Assembly (NCBI GenBank): GCA_937930845.1
Contig: CALHBJ010000003.1
Location: 124,001 to 188,000, forward strand
From: an uncultured Rhizobiaceae group bacterium
GTDB taxonomy: Bacteria > Pseudomonadota > Alphaproteobacteria > Rhizobiales > Rhizobiaceae
Direction of reading: 5' to 3'
DNA length: 64,000 nucleotides
Each line of letters begins with the position of its first letter. Within the stretch, counting starts at the first letter, position 1. Shown here one piece after another: positions 26,965-35,810 of the stretch. The translations under genes were made by a program, and so were the position numbers. The notes below the pieces were generated by a model. It was not told the origin of the DNA. It saw only the letters and a list, made by a program, of their open reading frames with translations, and did not search any database.

Positions 26965-27843
26965 ATGAACGCCACGCCAACACCTGTCACCATACTTGGA
27001 GGCTATTTGGGGGCCGGTAAGACCACGCTGGTCAACCACCTTTTGCGCAATGCCAATGGCAAACGGCTTGCCATATTGGTGAATGAATTTGGTGCCCTGC
27101 CCATCGATGCTGATCTGATTGAAGCCCAGGAGGATGATATTATCAGCCTTTCGGGCGGGTGTGTGTGTTGTAGCTATGGCAATGACCTGATCATGGCCAT
27201 GGTGGACATGTCGAAAATGAACCCACGGCCTGACCACATCATTCTTGAAGCCAGCGGGGTGGCGCTGCCCGGTGCGATTGCGGGGTCGCTGTCGCTGCTC
27301 AACGATTACAGAATTGATGGCATTGTTGTTCTGGCAGATGCGGAAACCGTGCGCGAACGGGCCAGTGACAAATATATGGCCGACACCGTGCAGCGGCAAT
27401 TGGCAGATGCGGACCTGATTGTGCTCAATAAAACGGATCTGGTGAGTGTTGAAGATTTGAGCGCTTTAAAGGACTGGCTGCACGACTTGGTTCCCGATTG
27501 TCGTTTGGTTGAAAGCCAGCAGGCGCGTGTTCCACCGGCAATCATCCTGGACGGGTTAGAGACTGAATTGGATGGCCATGCCGCGGATAAACCACATCAG
27601 ATCGACCGGTTTGAAACTGTCCAGCTTGATCTGCCGGACCGGATTGATCCCAAGACTTTGATTGAGCAAATACTGGTGCGCGACCCGCCGCCCCTGCGGG
27701 CAAAGGGGTTTTGCCGAACCCTCAGCGGTGAATTGGCGACTATCCAGATTACAGGCAAGCGCTGGGAAATCGGCAAAGCAGTGCGCGAAGTGGTGCCGGG
27801 GGTTGTTGTCATATCTGCTAAAGAACCTGGGGCCCTGGAGTGA
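26965..27843 (+). CDS. CobW/COG0523-family GTPase, putative metallochaperone
   Basis: A 292-residue G3E P-loop GTPase. Walker A G-G-Y-L-G-A-G-K-T-T, the metal-binding C-x-C-C motif in S-G-G-C-V-C-C, Walker B E-A-S-G-V and the guanine motif N-K-T-D are present; the C-terminal CobW_C domain is short and no His-rich stretch is seen. The family delivers zinc or other metals to client enzymes. It starts directly after the amidohydrolase stop (TAA-ATG), so the neighbouring metalloenzyme is the most obvious client (inference). Confidence 0.88.
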   Translation: MNATPTPVTILGGYLGAGKTTLVNHLLRNANGKRLAILVNEFGALPIDADLIEAQEDDIISLSGGCVCCSYGNDLIMAMVDMSKMNPRPDHIILEASGVALPGAIAGSLSLLNDYRIDGIVVLADAETVRERASDKYMADTVQRQLADADLIVLNKTDLVSVEDLSALKDWLHDLVPDCRLVESQQARVPPAIILDGLETELDGHAADKPHQIDRFETVQLDLPDRIDPKTLIEQILVRDPPPLRAKGFCRTLSGELATIQITGKRWEIGKAVREVVPGVVVISAKEPGALE

Positions 27844-28023
27844 TCCAATATTGGCAGCGAAGTGACAACTGAAATTGCCAAGGTGAGGCTTTTCTTGCCA
27901 TGCACCCTATGAATTGCCGCTGGGGCGACCTATGAGAGGGCAACCCACAGCAGGCTGACATGATGATGTCCGGGCTTTGCGTGTTCGACGCGATGTCGAA
28001 ATGATTTTCGGAAAGACAAATTG
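27844..28023 (+). promoter_or_regulatory. Intergenic region upstream of the DEAD-box helicase
   Basis: A 180-base gap. Near its end TTCGAC (27984-27989) and GTCGAA (27995-28000) form a six-base stem with a five-base loop, 24 bases before the helicase ATG, so the messenger leader may be structured. No other feature was recognised. Confidence 0.3.
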
Positions 28024-30012
28024 ATGGACGAATTTTTGGGCGTTGCCCAGCCCCTCGCACGGGCACTCGCTGCCCGTGGCTACACACAATTTACCCCCGT
28101 TCAGGAAGCCGTGTTGCAGCCGGAATTGCTGGATGCAGATTTGCTCGTGTCGGCACAAACAGGGTCCGGCAAAACGGTTGCCTTTGGCATGGCCATGGCG
28201 TCCACCCTGTTGGGTGATGACGATAGTCTGCCCAAAGCAAACCGCCCCATGGCATTGGTTGTGGCTCCCACGCGGGAACTTGCCCTGCAAGTGAAACGGG
28301 AAATCGACTGGCTCTATGCACAGACGGGCGCGGTCACTGCATCATGCGTTGGTGGCATGGATATTCGTACCGAGCGGCGCGCGCTGGAGCGGGGGGCGCA
28401 TATTGTTGTGGGTACACCGGGCCGATTGCGCGACCACATCATGCGCAAGGCATTTGATACGTCTGAATTGAGAGCTGTGGTTCTGGATGAGGCAGATGAA
28501 ATGCTTGATCTTGGCTTCCGCGAAGATTTGGAATTCATTTTGGAGGCAACGCCAGCGGAGCGGCGCACATTGCTGTTTTCTGCAACTGTGCCGGCAATGA
28601 TTGCAAAACTTGCGCAACGCTATCAGCGCGATGCGGTTCGTGTGAGCACGCAACAGGAGCGTGTGCAACACGCAGATATTGAATACCGTGCGCTGGTGGT
28701 GGCCCCGCGCGAACGGGAAAATGCGATCATCAATGTGTTGCGCTTTTATGAAGCGGAAAATGCATTGGTGTTCTGCAACACAAGGGCATCGGTTAATCAC
28801 ATGGTGGCGCGGTTCAACAATCGCGGGTTCTCGGTGGTCGCGCTGTCTGGCGAACTAAGCCAGAACGAACGCACCCACGCATTGCAAGCCTTGCGGGACG
28901 GGCGCGCGCGGGTGTGTATCGCGACCGATGTGGCCGCGCGGGGCATAGACTTGCCCAAGCTCGAACTGGTGATCCACGCGGATTTGCCGTCAAACCCCGA
29001 AACGCTGTTGCACCGCAGTGGTCGCACAGGCCGGGCCGGGCGCAAGGGCATTAGTGCGCTGATGGTTGATGTTAAGGGGCGTTCGCGGGCAGAGCGGCTT
29101 TTGCGCTTTGCCAAGCTTGAAGCGGTCTGGGACAATCCGCCGTCTGCCGATGCGGTGACGCAGCGCGATGAAGAACGGCTGTTGAATGACAGTATTCTAA
29201 CAGACACACCGGAGCTGGAAGAAGCAGAATTCGCTGCCCGCATGTTGGAACGTTTTACACCGGAACAGATTGCAACTGCGTTCCTGCGCCTGAACAAAGA
29301 GGGCAAGTCGGCACCAGAGGATATTCAAAAAGTATCCGTCCACCAGCCAGCCAAACGCAAGTTTGAGGACCGTGGGCACTCTGGCGAGCGCCCTGAACGC
29401 AAGCCTCGTGAAGAATTTACAGACAGTGTTTGGGTAACTTTGTCGGTGGGACGCAAGCAAAACGCAGAACCGCGCTGGCTCATTCCGCTCTTGTGCAATG
29501 GTGGTGATATTACCAAGCGCGATATCGGGTCGATCAAAATTCAGCAGAACGAAACCCATGTGCAACTCAACGCCGAGCAGGCGGAAGGTTTCGTCAACAG
29601 CGTTGGGCCAAAGCTTACGCTTGAAAAGAATGTTCGGGTTAAGGTGCTCGACAGCCCGCCGGACCTGAAATCGGACGGTCCTCACAAACCAGGCAAACGC
29701 AGTTTTGGCAAAGCCGGTCGTGGCGCATCTGAAGATGCTGCCGGGGCCGGGAAAAAACGGTTCAGCAAAGGCAAGCCCGGCGCTAAGCCCGACACCAAAC
29801 ATGGAGCTGATAAAGCAAAGCCCGCCATCGGGAAAGCTGACAAGGCAGATGGCGGTAAAAAATGGGCTGGAAAACCAAAGGGTGCAAAGCCGGGGGCATC
29901 GAAATCCAAATCCAATGTGAAGGGGGAAGGTGGTGGCCCAGAAGGTAAATGGGCGAAGAAAAAAACGGCACGAAAACCGGCTAAGAAGCCCAGGGCCCCC
30001 AAGTCAAGCTGA
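28024..30012 (+). CDS. DEAD-box RNA helicase with DbpA-like domain and basic tail
   Basis: A 662-residue helicase of the DeaD/CsdA type. Core motifs: A-Q-T-G-S-G-K-T, P-T-R-E-L-A, T-P-G-R, D-E-A-D, S-A-T, and H-R-S-G-R-T-G-R-A-G. After the RecA pair comes a linker and a DbpA-type RNA-binding domain (about residues 460-550, with G-G-D-I-T-K-R-D-I-G-S-I-K-I). The last 110 residues are a Lys/Gly/Ala/Pro-rich disordered tail likely to hold RNA. It acts in ribosome assembly or mRNA unwinding, often in the cold. The start is ATG 28024, after GGAAAG; a TTG just before it is the alternative. Confidence 0.92.
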   Translation: MDEFLGVAQPLARALAARGYTQFTPVQEAVLQPELLDADLLVSAQTGSGKTVAFGMAMASTLLGDDDSLPKANRPMALVVAPTRELALQVKREIDWLYAQTGAVTASCVGGMDIRTERRALERGAHIVVGTPGRLRDHIMRKAFDTSELRAVVLDEADEMLDLGFREDLEFILEATPAERRTLLFSATVPAMIAKLAQRYQRDAVRVSTQQERVQHADIEYRALVVAPRERENAIINVLRFYEAENALVFCNTRASVNHMVARFNNRGFSVVALSGELSQNERTHALQALRDGRARVCIATDVAARGIDLPKLELVIHADLPSNPETLLHRSGRTGRAGRKGISALMVDVKGRSRAERLLRFAKLEAVWDNPPSADAVTQRDEERLLNDSILTDTPELEEAEFAARMLERFTPEQIATAFLRLNKEGKSAPEDIQKVSVHQPAKRKFEDRGHSGERPERKPREEFTDSVWVTLSVGRKQNAEPRWLIPLLCNGGDITKRDIGSIKIQQNETHVQLNAEQAEGFVNSVGPKLTLEKNVRVKVLDSPPDLKSDGPHKPGKRSFGKAGRGASEDAAGAGKKRFSKGKPGAKPDTKHGADKAKPAIGKADKADGGKKWAGKPKGAKPGASKSKSNVKGEGGGPEGKWAKKKTARKPAKKPRAPKSS

Positions 30013-30126
30013 TGGAATAAGCGACACGACAAAGGAGCGGCTCGCCGGGTGAGCCAATTGTGCAAACTTTTCTCAACTTCCTTGGGGTAAGAAAAGTGGT
30101 TCGAACTCGCCAAGGACGCCTGTCAG

Positions 30127-32376
30127 ATGTCGCCTACCAAGCCCAATCCCGTGCACAGTTTTGTTCTTTCAGGCGGTATTGGCTCGCGATTATGGCCATT
30201 TTCGCGGGGTGATAATCCCAAACAGTTTCACCGGTTGACCGGTGATTATTCCATGTTGCGCAATACGATCCGCCGATTTGCTGGTTCCAACGGCCTGTTT
30301 GCACCGGTCAGTGTGATTGCCTCCGCGGACCATGCCCAGATTGTACGCCAGGAAAGTGTGATCGAAGGGGTGGGCTCCAAGCAATGTTTGTTTGAACCGG
30401 TGGGGCGCAACACGGCTGCGGCGGTTGCGCTTGCCGCCCAGGAAGTGCTGGACCGCGATGGTGACGGACTGGTTCTCATCGTCCCCTCGGACCATGAAAT
30501 TTCCACCAATGCCCAGTTCCACGATACAATTTGTGGCGGTATGGAAGCGGCCCAAAATGGTGCGCTGGTGGTGTTTGGCGTGCCTCCCACACGTGCTGAA
30601 ACCGGATATGGCTATGTTTGCACCAAACCGGGCGGGGCCGATGGGGTGGTGGACGTGGAAAGCTTTGTTGAAAAGCCTGACCTTGCCAAGGCGGAAGAAT
30701 ATCTCAAAGCGGGGAATTATTTCTGGAACGCGGGCATGATATTGTTCCGCGCGCAGGTGATGCGTGACCAGTTTCTCAAACATGCCGCCGATATCTGGAA
30801 CGGCGTAACCGTCGCGCGGGCAGGGGCGCGAAGTGAGGAAGCCGGAACATTTCTGCCTTTGGCGGAATATGCGGCCATTCGGTCGGAACCGGTGGACACG
30901 GCGATATTGGAACAGGCGGGCAGAATTTCCATGGTGCCGACCCGGTTCAACTGGTCGGATATTGGCTCCTGGCAGAGCCTTTATGAAATCGCTCAAAAGG
31001 ATGCCGATGGCAATGTCAGCATCGGTGATGTGGTCACCGTCGACTGTACCAACAGCTATTTCCACAATGAAGGACCGCTGGTGACAGCCTATGGCCTGGA
31101 CAATATGGCGGTGATCTCCACCGATGATGCCACATTTGTTGCGCCTCTGGATCAAAGTCAGGACGTAAAAAATGTGTTCCAGAAACTGGATCAGGGCAAT
31201 CGGGCGGAAATTCGTGTTTCGGTGGGGCTTAGCCGCGCTAAAAGTCCAGGCACAAATGCGCCACGGGTTCGCCGTTGGTTGACGCAGCTTGCCTTTCCAC
31301 TGTGGGGACGTATCGGTCTGGACCACGAATATGGCGGGTTCCATGAAGTTGTTGGGTTTGACGGTGGGGACCGGAAACAGCCTAAACGCCTGCGCACAAT
31401 GGCGCGGCAAACATGGTGCTTTGCCCGGGCCGAACAACATGGATGGATTGGCGATGCAGCACCGGCAGTGGCCCATGGGTTAAAATGGCTGGGACAAGTT
31501 GCAGATGCCGGATACCCGCGCACCATGAATTGTGACGGCACCGTTCTGGACGCTACGATTGATGCCTATGATCAAAGTTTTGTCGTTCTGGCGGCGGCAG
31601 CTGCAATCAAGGCCGGGCATGGCGAAGCTCGTGCGCTCGGCGAGGCCGTCATTGACATGCTGGAAGCGCGTTTTATCGATGCGTCAAACAATGCCTGGTT
31701 TGAAACGGCTGATGGCATGTCGGATATTCGCCGCGCAAACCCCCATATGCATCTGCTTGAAGCCTATCTGGCCTGGCATGACGCGACGGGTTCAAAACCT
31801 GCTGCGGAACATGCCGTGCGGATCGTAGACCTGTTTCGTGAGAAATTTTTTGACCCGGTCAATTGGGCGGTTATGGAGAAGCTTGACGGTAATTTCCTGC
31901 CGCTTGGCGATGGCGAGGCGACGGTTACGGAGCCGGGACACCATTTTGAATGGGCATGGTTGCTGGGCGAACATGCGCGGCAGCGTGGGGAACTCCATGC
32001 CGATGAAGCGCGTAAAGTATATGCCACGGGTGTCAGTCAGGGGCTGAACCGGAAAACCAATCTGGCCTGGCACAGCATCACGCCGGACGGATTGCCGATT
32101 GACCGCAGTCACCGCTCCTGGCCCCAGGCTGAAGCGCTCAAGGCGGCCATCATTATGGACCGTACGGGCAAGCAGGAAATGGCTGGCGAAATTGAAGCGC
32201 GTGTTGACCGATTATTTGCGTGGCACCTTGATACGGCACCGGAGGGCATGTGGGTCGACAGGATTGACGAGAATGGTGTCGCGACGGCGCAGGATGTGCC
32301 TGCGAGCATTCTCTATCATATTGTTGGGGCGTTTGAGGCCTATCTCGACCATTTTGGCGATTTGGTGACGGATTGA
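30127..32376 (+). CDS. Mannose-1-phosphate guanylyltransferase fused to AGE-type isomerase domain
   Basis: A 749-residue two-domain protein. Residues 1-350 are a nucleotidyltransferase with S-G-G-I-G-S-R-L-W-P-F-S-R, P-S-D-H, G-Y-G-Y and F-V-E-K-P, the hallmarks of GDP-mannose pyrophosphorylase. Residues about 380-749 match the (alpha/alpha)6 barrel of N-acylglucosamine 2-epimerase/mannose isomerase (W-G-R-I-G-L-D-H-E-Y-G-G-F-H-E, M-A-R-Q-T-W-C-F, G-H-H-F-E-W-A-W-L), not the cupin domain of the usual type II PMI-GMP. The natural reading is mannose-6-P/fructose-6-P isomerase plus GMP in one chain. It converges on a phosphomannomutase gene, giving the whole route to GDP-mannose. Confidence 0.87.
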   Translation: MSPTKPNPVHSFVLSGGIGSRLWPFSRGDNPKQFHRLTGDYSMLRNTIRRFAGSNGLFAPVSVIASADHAQIVRQESVIEGVGSKQCLFEPVGRNTAAAVALAAQEVLDRDGDGLVLIVPSDHEISTNAQFHDTICGGMEAAQNGALVVFGVPPTRAETGYGYVCTKPGGADGVVDVESFVEKPDLAKAEEYLKAGNYFWNAGMILFRAQVMRDQFLKHAADIWNGVTVARAGARSEEAGTFLPLAEYAAIRSEPVDTAILEQAGRISMVPTRFNWSDIGSWQSLYEIAQKDADGNVSIGDVVTVDCTNSYFHNEGPLVTAYGLDNMAVISTDDATFVAPLDQSQDVKNVFQKLDQGNRAEIRVSVGLSRAKSPGTNAPRVRRWLTQLAFPLWGRIGLDHEYGGFHEVVGFDGGDRKQPKRLRTMARQTWCFARAEQHGWIGDAAPAVAHGLKWLGQVADAGYPRTMNCDGTVLDATIDAYDQSFVVLAAAAAIKAGHGEARALGEAVIDMLEARFIDASNNAWFETADGMSDIRRANPHMHLLEAYLAWHDATGSKPAAEHAVRIVDLFREKFFDPVNWAVMEKLDGNFLPLGDGEATVTEPGHHFEWAWLLGEHARQRGELHADEARKVYATGVSQGLNRKTNLAWHSITPDGLPIDRSHRSWPQAEALKAAIIMDRTGKQEMAGEIEARVDRLFAWHLDTAPEGMWVDRIDENGVATAQDVPASILYHIVGAFEAYLDHFGDLVTD

Positions 32377-32387
32377 CGATGGGCAAG

Positions 32388-32408
32388 AGGCAGGCGGAAA
32401 TCCTGCCT
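32388..32408. terminator. Hairpin between convergent GMP and phosphomannomutase genes
   Basis: AGGCAGG (32388-32394) and CCTGCCT (32402-32408) form a 7-bp stem around CGGAAAT. It sits between the two converging stop codons and could end transcripts from both sides, but no T-run is present. Confidence 0.4.
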
Positions 32409-33876
32409 ATTCACTGATGCGCCGGGCAATGTTCGCCTTTGCGTTTTGCAACAAGATGTCCGCCTTTTGCGGGGAACTCTCTTCCACATAAATACGCAGT
32501 TCCGGCGCATTGCCGGAAGGGCGCAAATGAATGATGGCACCATCTTCAAATGTGGTGCGCAATCCATCCGTCAAATCTGTGTTTGTGACGGCTGGACAAT
32601 CGGGCACAAGCGTTTGCCAGGAAATCGTGCCGGATTGCAGGCTTTCAATCAGTTCCATGGACGCTTCGCGCGGTGTGTTTTCCAGTCGATCGCTGGCGGT
32701 GATGCGTTGGGGCAGTTCACCTTGCAAATGTGCCAGTGAAACGCCGCGCTTGCTGGCCTGTGCCAACACGGCCAGCACCGGCAGAACCGCGTCTCGGGTG
32801 GGCAGGGGAGCTATGAGTGATCCGTTCCAGGGCGATGTGACTGGCGTGGCGGTGAGAAACCCGCCATTTGCTTCGAACCCAACAACAGCATTGCCGGGGG
32901 TCTTGGTGGCTTCATTCATGGCGGCAATCACATGGGGCGAACCAATGGGCGTTCGCGATGTGGCACCAAACTTGCCACGCAATTCGAGCGCCGAATTTGA
33001 TGAGACAGGTGTGACGACATGGGTTGCGCCCAGGGCGGATGCGGCGAGAATTCCCAATGTGTCACCACGCAAATAATTGCCATCACTGCCCGCCAGCAGG
33101 GGGCGGTCGCCGTCACCATCGGTGGATATGAGGGCATCAAGCGCGTGTTCGCTGGCCCAGGCCATTGCCTGTTGCTGATCCTGTGCAGACACGGCTTCGG
33201 TGTCGATGGGCACAAATGTTTCACTGCGCCCCAGAGGCACCACAGTAGCGCCAAGCTGTTCGAGCAGTTTGCTCAGCAAGTCACGACCGGCTGCACTGTG
33301 CTGATAGTGACCTATACGCTTGCCCTCAAGCGCGCCGGCAAAGCCGTTGTGATAGCGGTGCAGCCAGGTCTTTTCGGCTGTATTATCGGCGACAGGCAAC
33401 TCAATGGCATTGCATAACTGGCGATTGTTGAATTGGTCATCGGGAAACGCTGCACCACAGGATGTGACCGGTGCTTCGTCTTCTTTCATCATTTCGCCAT
33501 CGGCGCGGAAAAACTTCATTCCGTTGCGATCAAAGGGAATATGGCTTCCCGTCACCATCACCGCCGGAGTGCCTGCTTGCAATGCGCTGAAGGCGAGGGC
33601 GGGGGTGGGGATGGCGCCACAATAGCGGGCCTGCATGCCTGCATGGGCTATTGCCTGCAGACATGCAGCAGTGATCTTGGGCGATGAGGGGCGCAAATCA
33701 TGGGCCACCCAAATGGTCGTTTCTGGCATCAGGCCATGAGCGCGTTTCAAATGGTCCAAAAATGCAGCCGTGTAAGCGAACACGGTCGCATCATCCAGAT
33801 CTGTCACAAGCCCGCGCACACCCGACGTGCCAAAGGCCGCCTCAGAGCTCTGCATGAGCGATGCAAGTGTGGTCAT
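32407..33876 (-). CDS. Phosphomannomutase (alpha-D-phosphohexomutase family)
   Basis: A 489-residue phosphohexomutase. All four active-site loops are visible: phosphoserine loop V-T-G-S-H-I-P-F-D-R-N-G, metal loop S-T-D-G-D-G-D-R, sugar loop G-F-E-A-N-G-G-F and phosphate loop R-P-S-G-N-A-P-E-L-R. The N-terminal A-F-G-T-S-G-V-R-G-L is typical. E-A-N-G-G in the sugar loop favours phosphomannomutase over phosphoglucosamine mutase. It supplies mannose-1-phosphate to the guanylyltransferase encoded opposite. Confidence 0.9.
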   Translation of the reverse strand: MTTLASLMQSSEAAFGTSGVRGLVTDLDDATVFAYTAAFLDHLKRAHGLMPETTIWVAHDLRPSSPKITAACLQAIAHAGMQARYCGAIPTPALAFSALQAGTPAVMVTGSHIPFDRNGMKFFRADGEMMKEDEAPVTSCGAAFPDDQFNNRQLCNAIELPVADNTAEKTWLHRYHNGFAGALEGKRIGHYQHSAAGRDLLSKLLEQLGATVVPLGRSETFVPIDTEAVSAQDQQQAMAWASEHALDALISTDGDGDRPLLAGSDGNYLRGDTLGILAASALGATHVVTPVSSNSALELRGKFGATSRTPIGSPHVIAAMNEATKTPGNAVVGFEANGGFLTATPVTSPWNGSLIAPLPTRDAVLPVLAVLAQASKRGVSLAHLQGELPQRITASDRLENTPREASMELIESLQSGTISWQTLVPDCPAVTNTDLTDGLRTTFEDGAIIHLRPSGNAPELRIYVEESSPQKADILLQNAKANIARRISE

Positions 33877-33882
33877 GCGGGT

Positions 33883-34632
33883 TTATCCACGGCCAACGAA
33901 CGGCATGTCGTTGGACATGATGGTCATGAACAGAATATTGGCTTCAAGCGGCAGACCGGCCATGTGGACGATCGCATCACCCACATGGGCGACATCCATT
34001 GTGGGTTCCGGTTTCATAGAACCATCTGCCTGGGGCACACCGCCGCTCATATCGGCCGTCATGTCGGAAGCCGCGTTGCCGATATCAATCTGGCTGCACG
34101 CAATCTTGTGTTGACGTCCATCCAAAGAAATTGACTTGGTCATGCCCGTGATCGCGTGTTTGGAGCTTGTGTAGGGTGCGGAACCGGGGCGTGGCACATG
34201 GGCAGAGATGGAGCCATTATTGATAATGCGCCCGCCTTGCGGTGTCTGATCCCGCATCATGGCATAAGCGCCCTTTGCAATGAGAAATGCGCCGGTGAGA
34301 TTGACATCAATCACGGTCTTCCACTGTTCGAAGGTGAGATCGCCAAAATTCGTGTTGGGTACATTATTGCCCGCATTGTTGAACACAACGTCGAGGCGTC
34401 CATGGCGTTTCTTGATTTCTGCAAACAAAGCGTCCACCGATTTTGGATCGGTAATGTCGCAGGCAATGCCTTCCACGTGGCCGCCCTTTGCCAAAGCCGC
34501 GGTTTCCTCCAACGCCTCCTGGCGACGCCCGGTGCCGATGATGGTATATCCGGCTGTTGCAAGCGCAAGCGTGGCGTTTCGACCGATGCCTGATCCGGCT
34601 CCGGTAACAAGGGCGATTTTGGCGTCTGACAT
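33883..34632 (-). CDS. Short-chain dehydrogenase/reductase
   Basis: A 249-residue classical SDR with [12 protein letters not shown], a catalytic Ser in N-G-S-I-S and Tyr/Lys in Y-T-S-S-K. The Arg pair in G-T-G-R-R after strand 2 suggests NADPH. It follows directly upstream of the phosphomannomutase gene on the same strand (6 bases apart) and is divergent from the M19 dipeptidase-like gene, with a palindrome in the shared control region. Substrate unknown. Confidence 0.87.
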   Translation of the reverse strand: MSDAKIALVTGAGSGIGRNATLALATAGYTIIGTGRRQEALEETAALAKGGHVEGIACDITDPKSVDALFAEIKKRHGRLDVVFNNAGNNVPNTNFGDLTFEQWKTVIDVNLTGAFLIAKGAYAMMRDQTPQGGRIINNGSISAHVPRPGSAPYTSSKHAITGMTKSISLDGRQHKIACSQIDIGNAASDMTADMSGGVPQADGSMKPEPTMDVAHVGDAIVHMAGLPLEANILFMTIMSNDMPFVGRG

Positions 34633-34698
34633 TAGGCATTCTCCATTTCCATTGCAGCACCATCATTAGCGTGATCATTTGCCGGTGGCAAAGCGCAG

Positions 34699-34719
34699 AT
34701 GGGCAAAAAATTTGCCCAT
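34699..34719. promoter_or_regulatory. Perfect 9-bp inverted repeat in the SDR / M19-like divergent region
   Basis: ATGGGCAAA (34699-34707) and TTTGCCCAT (34711-34719) flank AAA. It lies 67 bases from each start codon in a 154-base divergent gap, so it is a candidate operator for both genes rather than a terminator. No regulator gene lies next to it. Confidence 0.5.
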
Positions 34720-34786
34720 TGAAATTCACCGCTCCCCGGTGCATTCCGGCGTTTCAAGAATGCTTGGCCCATGATAGGGAAATGAC

Positions 34787-35785
34787 ATGGCTCATGACGC
34801 GCTCATCATCGACAATTTGCAGTATGCAAACTGGTCGCCGAAAATTTTTCAGCAGATGCAGGAAGGCGGTGTCAGTGCGGTTCATGTGACGATTGCCTAT
34901 CATGAACAGTTTCGCGAAACCGTCAGCAATATTGAACAATGGAACCGCTACTTTGAAGCCCATAGTGATCTGATCTTTCAGGGCTTTACGGGAGATGATG
35001 TGCGCCGGGCGAGGCGTGAAGGCCGCACGGCTATATATTTTGGATTTCAAAACCCATCGCCGATGGAAGATGATCTTGGTTTGATCGAAGTGCTGCACCG
35101 GCTGGGCGGCCGGTTCATGCAGTTGAGTTATAACAATCAGTCGCTGCTGGCGACCGGCTGTTACGAGGCCGAAGACCCGGGCATTACCCGTTTTGGCCGC
35201 GAGGCGATTGCTGAAATGAACCGGGTGGGCATGGTGATCGACATGAGCCATTCGGCTGAGCGTTCAACGCTGGAGGCCATTGAAATTTCTTCGCGGCCCA
35301 TCACAATCACCCATGCCAATCCCCATGAATGGCACCCGGCATTGCGCAACAAATCCCACGAGGTGTTAAACGCATTGACACAGGCCGGTGGCATGTTTGG
35401 CTTTTCGCTCTATCCCCACCACCTCAAGGATGGTTCGCACTGCACCCGCGAAAGTTTCTGCCAGGCGATTGCCGACGCGGCGGCCAAATATGGTGCCCGG
35501 TCCATCGGCATTGGGTCCGACCTTTGTCAGGATCAACCCGATAGCGTGGTGACCTGGATGCGCAACGGCAAATGGACCCGAAATATGGACTTTGGCGAAG
35601 GATCGGCAAGCGCGCCGGGATTTCCGCCGCAACCCAACTGGTTTGAGGACAATCGGGATTTGCCCAATATTGCCGAAGGATTGTCGCAAGTTGGTTTTTC
35701 GCAGGCCGAGATTGATGGCATTATGGGCGAGAACTGGTTGCGGTTTTACGATATGTCTTTTGAGCCAACACAATCGGCTGGATAG
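34787..35785 (+). CDS. M19 membrane dipeptidase-like protein with altered metal site
   Basis: A 332-residue TIM-barrel protein of the renal dipeptidase family: L-G-G-R-F-M-Q-L-S-Y-N-N-Q-S, I-T-R-F-G-R-E-A-I-A-E-M-N-R-V-G-M-V-I-D-M-S-H, A-L-R-N-K-S and I-G-I-G-S-D-L are family segments. The two late ligands (His in D-M-S-H and in T-H-A-N) are kept, but the N-terminal H-x-D of D-G-H-x-D is D-N-L-Q-Y here and the bridging Glu is Gln in Y-F-G-F-Q-N. Ordinary binuclear zinc dipeptidase activity is therefore doubtful; a mononuclear or different hydrolase is possible. No signal peptide. First gene of a four-gene cassette. Confidence 0.82.
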   Translation: MAHDALIIDNLQYANWSPKIFQQMQEGGVSAVHVTIAYHEQFRETVSNIEQWNRYFEAHSDLIFQGFTGDDVRRARREGRTAIYFGFQNPSPMEDDLGLIEVLHRLGGRFMQLSYNNQSLLATGCYEAEDPGITRFGREAIAEMNRVGMVIDMSHSAERSTLEAIEISSRPITITHANPHEWHPALRNKSHEVLNALTQAGGMFGFSLYPHHLKDGSHCTRESFCQAIADAAAKYGARSIGIGSDLCQDQPDSVVTWMRNGKWTRNMDFGEGSASAPGFPPQPNWFEDNRDLPNIAEGLSQVGFSQAEIDGIMGENWLRFYDMSFEPTQSAG

Positions 35786-35810
35786 AAGAACAAGTCGGGA
35801 GGACGATTAG

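Noticed and set aside
26338-27399. 353-residue antisense frame spanning the amidohydrolase/GTPase junction
   Set aside because: Both sense genes are certain and the antisense translation shows no domain pattern.
30190-31476. 428-residue antisense frame over the guanylyltransferase gene
   Set aside because: The sense frame has all catalytic motifs; the antisense translation is rich in H, R and C with no recognisable domain.
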